The position numbers and the translations under genes are program-made. Below the pieces are notes generated by a model. That model saw only the letters and a program-made list of their open reading frames with translations. It was not told the DNA's origin and searched no databases. A DNA stretch of 62,798 nucleotides from Candidatus Enterovibrio escicola. GTDB lineage: Bacteria; Pseudomonadota; Gammaproteobacteria; Enterobacterales; Vibrionaceae. Of this stretch, positions 38,903-48,659 are shown one piece after another (position 1 is the first letter of the stretch; the number at the start of each line of letters is the position of its first letter). The stretch spans positions 1-62,798 of the forward strand of contig NZ_NBYY01000030.1 in assembly GCF_002464935.1 (NCBI RefSeq), read 5' to 3'.

Positions 38903-39742
38903 ATGCTACGCACTTTTTATCAATTTATCAGAACATTAATCAGCATCTTCCCTTTATTCTCGACTGAAGGTTATACCGATGAAAAACACTCCAGAGACAA
39001 AGTGTTGGTTTTTGCTGCTTCTTCTATGGCAACCGCCTTAAACAAAATTGTCCAAACCTATCAAGACGAAACAGGTCATGTGATTTTACTTTCTTATGCT
39101 TCCTCTTCGGCTTTAGCCAGACAACTTGCTTATGGTGCACCCGCAGATATTTTCATTTCAGCGCATGAGAAATGGATGGATTATGCCGTCAAGCAGGGTG
39201 TAATCAATGTATCGACACTCACTCCATGGGTAGAAAATTCGTTGGTTGTTGTGGCAGATAATCGTCAATCATTACCATTTAGATTGACTCCTGATAATAT
39301 GTTAAAGGTCATTGGACAAAGACGGTTGGCTATTGGCGACCCTCGCCACGTACCCTCAGGAATTTATACAAAAGAAGCGTTGGTATCGCTCAATCTATGG
39401 AACGCCTTGAAAAATAAATTGGCATTCTCGAATAGTGTTCGTGCGACATTGGCGCTAGTGGAACGTGGTGAAGCACCTCTTGGTATTGTTTACCGATCAG
39501 ATGCACTCGCATCATCTTTTGTTGAAGTAGTAGCTGTAATCCCTGATGGCACCCATACTCCCATTATATTCCATAAAGCCATAACATGTAATGCCTCTGA
39601 ATCTACTGTTGCTTTTTTTGAATATCTTACTTCTACTTATGCAAACAGCGTTTTGACTGGAAATGGTTTTATCTTGATTGGGATAAAGAACCAAACTTTT
39701 TTACAACACGAATCTTCTCAGAAAAGTTTATGTCTGGAATAA
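38903..39742 (+). CDS. modA: molybdate ABC transporter substrate-binding protein
   Basis: ModA captures molybdate in the periplasm and delivers it to ModB. The 279-residue protein has an N-terminal hydrophobic segment (LISIFPLFS) that may be a weak signal peptide, then the mature start KVLVFAASSMATALNKI, SYASSSALARQLAYGAPADIFISA, the ligand-loop YAVKQGVI, RLAIGDPRHVPSGIYTKEAL and APLGIVYRSDAL. After the usual end (GNGFI) there is an extra tail of about 22 residues, perhaps from loss of the original stop. The start at 38903 has only a weak GGGTC upstream. modB follows after 23 bases. No ATPase gene (modC) follows, so transport needs a ModC from elsewhere. Confidence 0.85.
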   Translation: MLRTFYQFIRTLISIFPLFSTEGYTDEKHSRDKVLVFAASSMATALNKIVQTYQDETGHVILLSYASSSALARQLAYGAPADIFISAHEKWMDYAVKQGVINVSTLTPWVENSLVVVADNRQSLPFRLTPDNMLKVIGQRRLAIGDPRHVPSGIYTKEALVSLNLWNALKNKLAFSNSVRATLALVERGEAPLGIVYRSDALASSFVEVVAVIPDGTHTPIIFHKAITCNASESTVAFFEYLTSTYANSVLTGNGFILIGIKNQTFLQHESSQKSLCLE

Positions 39743-39765
39743 ATATAAGAGAAAAAATATAACCC

Positions 39766-40455
39766 ATGTTCTTAACTCCTATTGAATGGCAAGCTTTGAT
39801 ACTCAGCTTAAAAATAGCGCTTGTTTCGGTAACCGTAAGTTTACCCATTGGTATTGTGTTAGCATGGTTTCTTGCGCGGAAGAAATTTGTGGGGAAGTCC
39901 TTGCTTAATGGTTTTATTCATTTGCCACTCGTATTACCTCCAGTGGTAACTGGTTACCTGCTTTTAGTCGTAATGGGGCGTCGTGGGATCGTTGGACAAT
40001 GGTTGTATGATAATTTTGGTGTATCATTCTCGTTTAGTTGGAAAGGTGCAGCATTGGCATCTTCCGTAGTGGCATTTCCACTACTGGTGCATGCTATTAG
40101 ATTGTCGATTGAATTGGTAGATAGGGAACTAGAAGATGCAGCGCGTATATTGGGTGCGTCTCCATGGCGGGTCTTCTTTTCGATAACTCTACCGTCGATT
40201 TATCCTGGTATATTATCTGGGGTGGTTCTGGCATTTGCACGTAGCCTAGGGGAGTTCGGGGCGACGATTACATTCGTTTCAAATATTCCTAGTGAAACCC
40301 AAACCATCCCTTTGGCCATGTTCTCTTTTCTTGAAACTCCGAATGCGGAAGAAAGTGTGGCACGCTTGTGTGTAATATCTATTATGATATCGTTAGTTTC
40401 ACTATTTGGGTCTGAATGGTTGAGTTGTCGAATGAAAAAAATGGGTATGAAATGA
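39766..40455 (+). CDS. modB: molybdate ABC transporter permease
   Basis: ModB is the inner-membrane channel subunit for molybdate. The 229-residue protein has five to six hydrophobic helices (ALILSLKIALVSVTVSLPIGIVLAWFLA, LIHLPLVLPPVVTGYLLLVVMG-like, ALASSVVAFPLLVHAI) and the EAA loop for ATPase docking, ELEDAARILGASPWRVFFSITLPSIYPGILSG. FARSLGEFGATITFVSNIP is typical of ModB. The frame appears intact to its natural length. It forms a two-gene unit with modA. The expected modC would follow; instead an AT-rich stretch and IS ends begin within 240 bases. Confidence 0.88.
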   Translation: MFLTPIEWQALILSLKIALVSVTVSLPIGIVLAWFLARKKFVGKSLLNGFIHLPLVLPPVVTGYLLLVVMGRRGIVGQWLYDNFGVSFSFSWKGAALASSVVAFPLLVHAIRLSIELVDRELEDAARILGASPWRVFFSITLPSIYPGILSGVVLAFARSLGEFGATITFVSNIPSETQTIPLAMFSFLETPNAEESVARLCVISIMISLVSLFGSEWLSCRMKKMGMK

Positions 40456-40686
40456 TCGTACCGCATTTTTAATTAAGCCTATAAATATCTCCTTATCTAT
40501 CAATAATAAATATCCCCTCGTATTGTATTCAATAGGTTTTTCTTCGTATGAAATACCTATTTTCGTATGGTTCACATACATACTAGTTATACCAAATTGA
40601 CGTAATTTATTTCTAATTTATCATCTAAAGTTGAAACTAAATGATATTATTTAATTAGTATAAAGACATTTTCTACTAAATAAGGG

Positions 40687-40795
40687 AGTTGTTGATTAAA
40701 TCAGGCCTATAATGCACTGATCCCAATCTTTTTTACAGTCTTCATTTGTCTTTTGTTGAACAGCCATACCGAGTATTAGAACTTTATTCAATTAC
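40687..40795 (-). mobile_element. IS903-like 3'-end fragment
   Basis: Inverted right end GTTGTTGATTAAATCAGGCC near 40690, followed by the end of the transposase in reverse (to GTATTAGAACTTTATTCA). The rest of the copy is absent. Confidence 0.7.
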
Positions 40796-41035
40796 TTTTC
40801 AACCTGTTACCAACATCCAATGTGGTAGTTTAGTGCACGGACGATTTTAATGTGTAAGATATCTCTTCCCGAGAATAAATACATTGTTGCATGCTATATA
40901 GGCAACGCCTTGAGAGGAAAAAATTACCCTACGTACACGCTTGAAACGACTCAATCGGAAAATAATTAGGTACTAAAAATCAACGGAAATATACGATGAA
41001 GTGGTCGGTACATTCATTGACTGTGAGTATTAGCT
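40796..41035 (+). mobile_element. IS1 family fragment (InsB 3' part)
   Basis: Rightward frames give KISLPENKYIVA, then EEKITLRTRLKRLNRKII and EVVGTFIDCEY, matching the end of InsB (NL.LRTR.KRL.RKT.CFS.S.E.H..V.GT.I). It is broken by frameshifts and has no InsA. Confidence 0.65.
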
Positions 41036-41247
41036 TTAAATCATAATCAAGCTATCGCATACATAACCTTCAAGTTATTTTAGTAAATAAGTACTTCAAC
41101 AAAGTCCCTTATCTCTACAGGAAGTTCCTCATAGGTTATTGGTAATGTGCACTGATTAAAGGACTCATTATTTTAACATTCCAACAAAAAATGAGCAATA
41201 AAAGTAGGGTAATATGCAAAAATCACATTGTATGAGAATGGATAGTA

Positions 41248-42756
41248 TTAACTATAAAGCCACAAGACAAAAATCAATAGTGAACTGAAGGCTGCGATAG
41301 TTTCAATGTGGGGGAGCCAACGCTTGATTTCATGACTAACTGAGCGATCCTTATTTTTTATATCAATATTTTGACGCGTCCAACGTTGGATATTGGGATG
41401 AAAAAACAAATACATCTTTACCAATGAACCTATAAACTGTTCGTACCACAGTAATACCACAAAAATGGGGTGGAACTGTCCAGATTGTACTGCAATTAGA
41501 CCTACATTTAGACTCCGAGTTAATACCACCCAAAAGATATATGCGATTACTACCTTGACACCTAAATAGGTTGTAACGACCAACGCTAAAGATGGACCAA
41601 TGAGGGTTGTCCACATGCTGATACGTTGATCAATTAAACATAACCACAAAAACCACCCTGCTTTCTTCGGCCCAAGTTGGATAGCACGAATGTTGCTACG
41701 CAACATGTTTCCATACCAACGCGTCATTAAGGATATGCTAGTGCTAATAAAGCTACCAGATGGTGTATCTTCCAAGCATGTTACTGATATGTTAGGAAGA
41801 TATAGCATTTTCCACTGTTCTTTCAGTATGTAAAACCACGTACTCTTATCATCTCCAGTAAGCATTAAAATTCGTCCATAGCGCCAGTGTGTTATCGTAT
41901 CCTTACGAAGGCTTTCAATGAAATCAGGTGACAGAGCGAGAGAAGCTCGGAATGCAGAAAAACGGCCTGTTAACACTAAAACACGGTAAGTTAAACTAAG
42001 TGAACTCATATAAAAATGGCGCTGACTCATGCGCTGACGATACCATTGTCGTGTTAACGAATTTCCTTTGACAACTGGCTTGTTGTGGACGGTGAGAGCA
42101 CCGAGATCATGATAGCGCATTAGGAAACCTGACACTTTTGTTAGAATACCCAGAGGCAATATGGTGTCACCATCCATTAGAATGAGAATACTGTCCTTGG
42201 AAACTGGACGATCATCGGCAAGCAAAGTTAAAGCATCCGCCATTGTGTTTCGTTTACCACTGCCATCTTGATCGATAATGAAGAGGCTGACAGGAACCTG
42301 TTGCTGTAATTTATTGAATTGTACCTCGATGATGTTTAAATCAGCTTCATCCGTAATACAGGCCACGACACGGCATGCGACACCAAAATTACCAATCTCA
42401 TCGATGAGTGCTTTGAAGACGGGGGCGCTAACTTCAGGTGTGGTTTGGTAACAGGGAATGACTAATAATATTTCACTGGGTTTATGGCTAAGTTCTGCCA
42501 AACTCGAGAGTATAGGGTAGCGAATGTATTGGTAATACAAGCCTCTGATGAGATGAATAAATTTCCAACTGTACCGCCATAAACCGATAATACCAATTAC
42601 GTATACTGTTTCATAATTAAGATCAGAGCTGGGAAGAGTAGTATAAAATGCCCATAGACAAAGCAACAGTGTAAAAAATAACAACCACCATAACAGAGTA
42701 ATGTGAAGTGGATCATCCCTGTGGAAGTTTTTGACTACTAGATCTTTTACATTCAT
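41248..42756 (-). CDS. family 2 glycosyltransferase, Alg8-like polysaccharide polymerase
   Basis: This 502-residue inner-membrane protein resembles Alg8, the processive beta-glycosyltransferase of alginate synthesis. It has two N-terminal helices (residues 18-38, 50-70), the GT2 core with LLVIPCYQT, DQDGSGKRNTM, the DxD motif LMDGDT (about 193-198), LTGDDKST (299-306), and TRWYGN (345-350) in the place of the Q/R-x-x-R-W acceptor motif. Several C-terminal helices would form the translocation channel. It starts in a four-base ATGA overlap with the stop of the upstream PilZ/HlyD gene, so the two are translationally coupled and probably one complex. The polymer is not known: no alginate epimerase, lyase, porin or GDP-mannose genes are visible. 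No lesion was seen. Confidence 0.75.
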   Translation of the reverse strand: MNVKDLVVKNFHRDDPLHITLLWWLLFFTLLLCLWAFYTTLPSSDLNYETVYVIGIIGLWRYSWKFIHLIRGLYYQYIRYPILSSLAELSHKPSEILLVIPCYQTTPEVSAPVFKALIDEIGNFGVACRVVACITDEADLNIIEVQFNKLQQQVPVSLFIIDQDGSGKRNTMADALTLLADDRPVSKDSILILMDGDTILPLGILTKVSGFLMRYHDLGALTVHNKPVVKGNSLTRQWYRQRMSQRHFYMSSLSLTYRVLVLTGRFSAFRASLALSPDFIESLRKDTITHWRYGRILMLTGDDKSTWFYILKEQWKMLYLPNISVTCLEDTPSGSFISTSISLMTRWYGNMLRSNIRAIQLGPKKAGWFLWLCLIDQRISMWTTLIGPSLALVVTTYLGVKVVIAYIFWVVLTRSLNVGLIAVQSGQFHPIFVVLLWYEQFIGSLVKMYLFFHPNIQRWTRQNIDIKNKDRSVSHEIKRWLPHIETIAAFSSLLIFVLWLYS

Positions 42757-44339
42757 AGGCTAAACCAGTACCTAAATACATCTCCCCATCCTATTGTAGC
42801 AACTACAATGACGGGTTCATTTACGATAGAGTTCTTATCCTCTTCATCAGGCGTAATTTTTATCAGCATATATTGCTGCATGCGAGGCAATGTTTTAGGC
42901 AAACCGCTGAGTGATTCACCTTCCTTGTTGTAGATGTCACTGTTAGCTGAACTATAGAATTGAAGACCTTCAATGATACCGATCATTTCCTCGTCATAAC
43001 TGGCTAATCTATACTGAACTGGCATGCCAATTTTTAGCAGCTCTGAGCGTTCAAGCGGCATCAAGGCAAGAATAGATCGCTCAGTACGATTTTCGTTGGA
43101 GACAGGAGAAAGTTCATAAATGGAAGAGCCAGATTGCACTATTTGCCCATCAGAGGCATTGATAGCAACGATATAACAATTGCAAGGTGAAATGGCTAAA
43201 CCGCGACCTTTTAAGCGTTCGATTTCTTCTAGTGTCGTATTTCTTTTTTTTGTTAGAATATTGAGTTTACTTTGTGTCTCAAAAGTGGATTTTATATCGA
43301 CTTGTGCTTCACGAGGAGCTACTCCGAGTGAGATTTGGTCGAGTTGATTTTTAATCAACTCCATTTTTGAATCGATATTTAATCGAGCTCGTTTAAGCTT
43401 AAGCACTTCAAGTCTCTGATTTTCCCGTGTTACAATATCGACAGTTCCTTTATTTACCCCTGTTGAATACCAAGATAATACACGCTGACGTGTTGTTACC
43501 TCTTTATTAAGTAACTCCCGTTTTTTTGACAGAATTTTTAATTCTTTAAATAGGCTAGAGTTATAACTGGCAACCGCTTCCTTGCTTTGACGCAGTAAGT
43601 TCTGGTAGTATAGTATTTCACTGTTGATACTGCTTAAAAGTTGTTTGTTTTGTGCGAGAAGGTCCGTGGATTCTTCCGTGTAGACGGTAAAAATAAGTTG
43701 TCCCTTTCTCACCAGTTGTCCCGGTTTTACATCTTCAAGTCTTAAAACACCATTACTGTAACTGCGTAATGTAAGTAAGGGTTGACTGACTGCTGCATGT
43801 ACAGAATTGATTGATAGAATACGGGATTTTACCATCAGTGCAGCAAGAATAATGAGTGATACTGAACACACAGCGACAATGGTGAAGCGCCACCAGTTTT
43901 GTTGCATACGATTTACTTCTTCTTCATGCAGCTGCGCCTTTACGCCATACGAGGTTACACTTTCAAGGGAAATAGTTTCGCCTGTGAGGTAGGTATCAAC
44001 GATTGATTGTAACGTCTTTTGGTGACCGGAATTGATGGAGTCAAATTTGCAACCAAGTGCGCAACTACTTTCACTGACTCGCATCACTTCAAACATAACT
44101 GGTGTGGAAAATCGACCAACGGGGAGCTCAAAGCACAAGTTCCCACTGTTTTTGTGGCCTTTTTTACTCTGATACTTACCATCAAGGAGTGAAAAGCCAC
44201 CCACACTCCATTCATTGGTGGGGTACATTATACCGTCAATTTCAACTAATGCAGGGAATTCAATCCGAGGAAATTTTCTAGCACCGGAACGAGATTGAAA
44301 CGTATGAATCGAACCGTTGTTGATTGCTAATACTCCCAT
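42753..44339 (-). CDS. PilZ-HlyD membrane-fusion protein, Alg44-like c-di-GMP receptor
   Basis: The 528-residue protein has a cytoplasmic N-terminal PilZ domain, a single membrane helix (about 148-170) and a periplasmic HlyD/membrane-fusion domain with long coiled coils (230-390), the layout of alginate co-polymerase Alg44. The c-di-GMP-binding residues are conserved: RKFPR (21-25) fits RxxxR and NEWSVGG (42-48) fits (D/N)xSxxGG. In Pseudomonas, Alg44 activates Alg8 when c-di-GMP is bound, and the overlapping downstream gene is Alg8-like. The start at 44339 has GAGG five bases upstream. Related Alg44-type proteins are shorter, about 390 residues; the extra length is in the coiled-coil region. 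The gene seems intact. Confidence 0.78.
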   Translation of the reverse strand: MGVLAINNGSIHTFQSRSGARKFPRIEFPALVEIDGIMYPTNEWSVGGFSLLDGKYQSKKGHKNSGNLCFELPVGRFSTPVMFEVMRVSESSCALGCKFDSINSGHQKTLQSIVDTYLTGETISLESVTSYGVKAQLHEEEVNRMQQNWWRFTIVAVCSVSLIILAALMVKSRILSINSVHAAVSQPLLTLRSYSNGVLRLEDVKPGQLVRKGQLIFTVYTEESTDLLAQNKQLLSSINSEILYYQNLLRQSKEAVASYNSSLFKELKILSKKRELLNKEVTTRQRVLSWYSTGVNKGTVDIVTRENQRLEVLKLKRARLNIDSKMELIKNQLDQISLGVAPREAQVDIKSTFETQSKLNILTKKRNTTLEEIERLKGRGLAISPCNCYIVAINASDGQIVQSGSSIYELSPVSNENRTERSILALMPLERSELLKIGMPVQYRLASYDEEMIGIIEGLQFYSSANSDIYNKEGESLSGLPKTLPRMQQYMLIKITPDEEDKNSIVNEPVIVVATIGWGDVFRYWFSL

Positions 44340-44582
44340 GCTTGCCTCAATGTCGCACTCTATCTGACATCTAGGGCATAATATTACGTCAATGATACAC
44401 TGTCTCAGCCTATACTCTATTTATAACTATATTAGGTTAGTATATAAATCAGGGGTAAGCGTGAACTTTATATTTCGAACAAAGTTATTCCTGAATTTAA
44501 GTCTGGAGTGTGACACTTTACTATCAACCTCTAATTCAATTTTATTGAAAATAACGGGAGGATATTTGCATAACAAAGTGGA

Positions 44583-44650
44583 GTTATTGATTCAAAGTAT
44601 GCCCATAACGCATTGATCCCAATCTTCTTTACCGTCTTAATTTATTTGCG
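44583..44650 (-). mobile_element. IS903-like 3'-end fragment
   Basis: Inverted right end (TTATTGATTCAAAGTATGCCC, diverged) and a short stretch to ATTTATTTGCGAG. The rest is absent. Confidence 0.5.
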
Positions 44651-44654
44651 AGCG

Positions 44655-45690
44655 AAAATATAAACGAGCTATGGTTAAATCTAGATTACAGCTTTCAGAT
44701 AAGTATCCTAATGATTGATATTTATTTCACGAATGCCATCTCTAAATTTTACGCATTTGATGATATCATAGAGTAATTTAAAGCCTCTCAGGCTACGCTA
44801 GTTAACCTCAGCTATTCGCATTAGTTTACAGGCTATGGCCTGTGTCGTTTTCCGATTTTCACAATTCTTGGTTTTGTTCATTCTTAGCCTCACCGTTACA
44901 AACATTGATTCAATGGGGTTTGTCGTTCGAATATGTGTCCAGTGCACGGCGGAGAAATCATAAAATATCAGCATTTCTACTTTGTATTTGGTCAGGTACT
45001 CCGCTACTTTGGGATATTTAGCACCATGTCGTATTTCGAACTGTCCGAAGGCTTACTGTGCCTCTTTTTATGTCACTGCCATCCAGATATCATGAAGCGG
45101 TTCTTTCATTCTTGGTTAAACAGATTTTGGGACGTTGTTTAATACATTGACCGTTTTGTGTACTCATCAGTGCTGATGACGTATCGTTAGCTAATGATGT
45201 GTCACTGCATTCCAAAAACTGAAAGCGCCATCACCAATGGCGAGTTCATGAGCGATACTGATACTTGGGGACGTTAGCTGTGACAAAACTTCAGGCCAAC
45301 TGATCTCTAACTCCCTGTACCCATCGATAACGGCTAGCATATCCTTGCGGGCTGCATCATCGACGCTGATAACAACAAGCAGGTAAAACTTGTCATCCAT
45401 CCGAACTTTGCAGTAAACACCATCAACCCAAATGTAGAGATACTGCCGTTTATTTAGGTCGCGCTTACGCCACTGGTCGTATTTTGCTTCCCCTTGTTGC
45501 TTGAGTCGATAAACACTGTTTGCGAACAACCCATTGGCGTGCTTACCTAAGAGAGATTCTAGGGCTGATTGTATATCACTCGTGGAGATCTCCCGCAGAT
45601 AGAGCCAAGGGATAAGCTCTTCTATGTTTTTGGTTTGTTTGAGATAGGGCAGTACCAGTATGTTGTTTAATTTGATCTCGCTTCCTGTTC
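44655..45690 (-). mobile_element. IS256 family element, 5'-truncated and broken
   Basis: The C-terminal end is near 44680 and the middle is open leftward at 45191-45529 (RLKQQGEAKYDQWRKRDLNKRQYLYIWVDGVYCKVRMDDKF, VDDAARKDMLAVIDGYRELEISW, ELAIGDGAFSFWNAVTHH). The N-terminal part with TKNIEELIPWLYLREISTSDIQSALESLLGK is near 45545-45640, and the copy is cut at about 45690. Frame changes separate these parts. Confidence 0.8.
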
Positions 45691-45757
45691 TTTTACCTAG
45701 TAATTTCCTCCCAGAAACTATATGTGGTGGGGTTTAAGTCATGTCCTTTTACTTCTC

Positions 45758-45994
45758 CTAAGCAGATTTGCGTTTGGCGTTCTTAAATTCTAACTGACAA
45801 GCTTTGCACCAACTCTGCAATACATCGGGAATTCTCCTGCATAGCGACCAGAATAAGGTGTCTTGAGGCCAACACTTTTGGTAGTGGGGACACCCTTTCT
45901 GCAAGGATAGTTCAGCATCTAGTCTGGCTTTACCATTCGCTAAGCAGCGTTGTAATAAACCTACTTTCATTAGTGGTGTGTATTCATCAAACAT
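45758..45994 (-). CDS. small cysteine-rich protein in Mu-like phage remnant
   Basis: This 78-residue frame starts at 45994 with a strong ribosome-binding site (AAGGAGG, about 15-9 bases upstream). It has a pair of cysteine clusters, CPHYQKCWP and SWCKACQ, as in small zinc-binding phage proteins. No family was recognised. It lies in line with the DUF3164-like, coiled-coil and MuB-like genes on the same strand, so it is likely an early gene of the same Mu-like element. Function is unknown and it may or may not be expressed. Confidence 0.5.
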   Translation of the reverse strand: MFDEYTPLMKVGLLQRCLANGKARLDAELSLQKGCPHYQKCWPQDTLFWSLCRRIPDVLQSWCKACQLEFKNAKRKSA

Positions 45995-46008
45995 AATAAA
46001 AACCTCCT

Positions 46009-46157
46009 TAATAGCTTTGTGTCGTAATGGCTTTTTTCATTATGTCGACAACTACGTCATCCCGCCGCAAATCAATCTCTTTAATTTAGCTTACAGGTAC
46101 TTGATGGCCTTGGCCGTTAAATCGAAAACCGTCTTGTAGTTGGCTTTGATTAGTCAT
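46009..46157 (-). pseudogene. DUF3164-like Mu phage gene, broken
   Basis: The frame starts at 46157 (MTNQSQLQDGFRFNGQGHQVPVS), then a TAA interrupts it, and it continues as IKEIDLRRDDVVVDIMKKAITTQSY before another stop. The 'GF..NGQGH.VP...IKEIDL.RD..V..I' pattern is that of DUF3164, a Mu-like early protein. Only the first 50 of about 200 expected residues remain. The start codon overlaps the stop of the upstream small gene by eight bases, a phage-type arrangement. Confidence 0.6.
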
Positions 46158-46353
46158 TGTTTTTCTCCACTATATTGAATGTAAAAGCGCTGTCTTTTTC
46201 GGTAACCTCAACTTCAGTGAAGCCTAGTATATCTAGATCTTCAATGGCAGTTTCAATAGTGAATAAATCATCTTTAACTACTTCTACTTTCTTCTCTAAG
46301 TGCTGACGTTGCGCTTCTAAAAGTTTTATGTATTTTTCACGAATGGTTTTCAT
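46150..46353 (-). CDS. small coiled-coil protein in Mu-like phage remnant
   Basis: A 67-residue frame begins MKTIREKYIKLLEAQRQHLEKK and is strongly charged and alpha-helical through residue 45, probably a coiled coil. It has no recognised family. It sits between the muB-like and DUF3164-like genes, overlaps the latter by eight bases, and has only a weak GTGAG upstream of its ATG. The context suggests an early gene of a Mu-like phage; the surrounding genes are broken. Confidence 0.45.
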   Translation of the reverse strand: MKTIREKYIKLLEAQRQHLEKKVEVVKDDLFTIETAIEDLDILGFTEVEVTEKDSAFTFNIVEKNND

Positions 46354-46516
46354 TTAGTTCTCACTTATTAGAAATCCTTAACCGACACAACAATAAGCTA
46401 TGGTGAGTATGAGTTTAAGACCTAAGTCATTTGCTTCGCTTTAAAAATTATGTCTCACCTTAAGAGTTGGTTTATAATTCAGTAAATTCTTTGCGTAGCA
46501 CTTGCTCGTTAATAGT

Positions 46517-47215
46517 TTACCCTTTGGTAAATATCATCATCAGTTTGAGTGTTTTGCTTAGTAATTTAATGCCACCTGAGAGTTCACTAATTTGTAGCAT
46601 TAGTATGTGGTTAGATTCGACATTTACGTGCCATGCATCGGCAAGGGTGCGAACGTAAACCTGTTTGGTTTTGTGGGTACCACGCTTCTTGGCAATGCCA
46701 GATAACAAGCGCGCAAAATCTTCATTACGGCGATCACCTGTAAGCTGTATGTAAACCTTGTTGTTACCCACCAACACTATAACTAACGCCTGTTTCTTCT
46801 TGTAGAATTCTTAGCTCTTCTACTGTTGGATAGTCAAGGTGATCCGCTTCATCAATAAACACCCAAGCTGTACTTCCAATTAGATGATTTCGGATACCGC
46901 GAGATAGTTGGCCTTTGCGGCACGGCGTATCATCCATGCCTAGCTCCATTGCTAGTTTATATAAGTTTTCTATTAGGCGTGAACGGCTAGGGCTTTAAGT
47001 GATAATTCACACGTTATTGTTGCTTCGTTTGTATTTTCACCACGATTCCGATTTATCTACACCAGACGTCTCAAAAATAACAACGATTAACTCGGTTACT
47101 TAGACATACATCATGTCATCGGTAAGATGTTTAGCTGTTGGTGTCATCACAAAGCAAGGGGCTTTAAATGAAGTGGCATGACGTTGTTCATGCAGGAAGT
47201 CTTGTAGACCACCTT
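46517..47215 (-). pseudogene. Mu-like transposition protein B (AAA+ ATPase), broken
   Basis: MuB binds DNA and ATP and delivers target DNA to the MuA transposase. Leftward pieces in successive frames match it: QRHATSFKAPCFVMTPTAKHLTDDMMYV (47100-47200), TSGVDKSESW as the Walker A (GVGKS changed to GVDKS), GQLSRGIRNHLIGSTAWVFIDEADHLDYPTVEELRILQEETGVSYSVGG (46764-46949, with Walker B FIDEAD), then VGNNKVYIQLTGDRRNEDFARLLSGIAKKR and a C-terminal helix region to 46517. At least three frame breaks make it inactive. MuA, expected upstream, is replaced by IS remnants. Confidence 0.75.
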
Positions 47216-47229
47216 GTAGAAGTGAATAT

Positions 47230-47530
47230 GATCGTTGCTGACAAGGGTTTTGACAGCACATCTTTCAGAGAAGGATGTAAAACTTGAAGGGGGGAATACC
47301 GTCATTGCTAAAGGAAGTTATGGAGGAGATATCGATAAAAGTGGTATAGACTTGTCTTTATTATCGGTATCGTCATTTAGGAGGAGACCCCTTTGGGGGG
47401 ATTGAACAATATCGTTCTATTTCAAATAGACATGATAAATTTAAAAGGAATTACGTCAGCCGAGTGTCACTGGCATTTATGTTAATATGGCTACCGTTTT
47501 ATTGTTAAATCGGTTTTATATAGAGAAGAT
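47230..47530 (+). mobile_element. IS5 family (IS427-like) transposase fragment, 3' part
   Basis: Rightward frames give NMIVADKGFDSTSFREGC, then GGNTVIAKGSYGGDIDKSGIDLSLL and IEQYRSISNRHDKFKRNYVSRVSLAFMLIWLPFYC. This is the catalytic C-terminal part of an IS427-type transposase, with frameshifts. It lies where the phage muA gene would be expected. Confidence 0.68.
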
Positions 47531-47699
47531 CAACAACACCCTTCTACGCAAAACCATAGGTGTCTCAGTTATTATCTAGATTCAGGTCTAAAATATTCTT
47601 GTTCTCGAGAAGTCTATCGTAGAGACTTAAAGTATCAGTACACTCAAAAGGCATTTTGAATCTGGATAAGCGTTTTGAAGGATGATTGAATGTCTTGTG

Positions 47700-48170
47700 G
47701 CTACGAAGCATCTAAAGCGTGAGTAATAACCGTTTTCAATCCTGGCTCCCAAGCATACCTGAACTAACACGGATCGTTCTTGTTACCAATGAAAGAACAT
47801 TGCTCATTCACTTTGCAAATAAGCACCACTTTTTACACGTCAAGAGGAGTGTTGTTAGGCACTAAGGTTTGAGTTCTTTCAGACGGATACACACACATTG
47901 TGAATAGCAAGCGCAACAATTTCAGCTTTTATCCTTGCCTGACACGTTGTGTAAATATATCCAACCTTAGAAGATTTTGTCGCATAATTGGCAATGGTAA
48001 TCTTGGTACGGATCAGTGCCAATTCCATATTTTGAACAGCACTAGTTTACTGATAAAAATAACATTTAACATCAACGGTAGTTACAATGATATCTTTGAA
48101 AGATAAGGATCTTACACGAAGACTAATCTATTGGATGCATGACAGCATATACCGCCTAGTATGAGGGCGC
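47700..48170 (-). mobile_element. IS1 family remnant
   Basis: Leftward, the InsA start near 48095 (MSLIVVTVDVKCYF) and the InsB segment with CKVNEQCSFIGNKND and YAWEPGLKTVIT (47715-47825) are recognisable. The order and spacing match the IS1 copy at 32590-33255. It is inactive. Confidence 0.65.
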
Positions 48171-48659
48171 AGGCATCTGAGGAAGATACACAGTCAATAA
48201 TGCCCCACGTTATGTGAGAGGGGTAATTTTGAATCTTGATATGGAGTTAAGACACTACAATCAAACGATGAAGGTATAGTGATGAGACTCAATACAACAT
48301 TCACAGATAATAACTGATGAAATCTGGAAATCCTCTAATCGAGGACATTGATATTCATTGCAAAAATAATTTGATAATGCCTATGAACCTTTTTTTATGG
48401 TTACAACCAAGAAGAATGACTTGTTGTAACTTCCGCAAGGCTATACCTTCACGCTCTTTCATGCGACACCGTGGATATGGAACTGGATCCGTAGAATAGC
48501 ACTTAGAATGTGTACAAGATCATGTTGATTATTCAATCAACTGTTAGAACTATGATCGTATCTCCCTTGCAAGGAGGCTATTGTTTCCACGAGTATGTGT
48601 TAATGATGGATGCTACCACTCCATTTATTCACAATCTTTTATCTGGAACATTGACAATG
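48171..48659. other. gap upstream of the rim-like operon
   Basis: No gene was recognised. The frame of the retropepsin-like gene stays open upstream to 48510, but that part shows no conservation. A promoter for the operon should lie here, but no clear match was seen. Confidence 0.3.

Noticed and set aside
46467-46658. Plus-strand frame opposite muB
   Set aside because: It is a shadow of the muB-like coding region on the other strand.
48510-48659. N-terminal extension of the RimB-like protein
   Set aside because: The open upstream part is not conserved and has no good ribosome-binding site; the family core begins after 48720.
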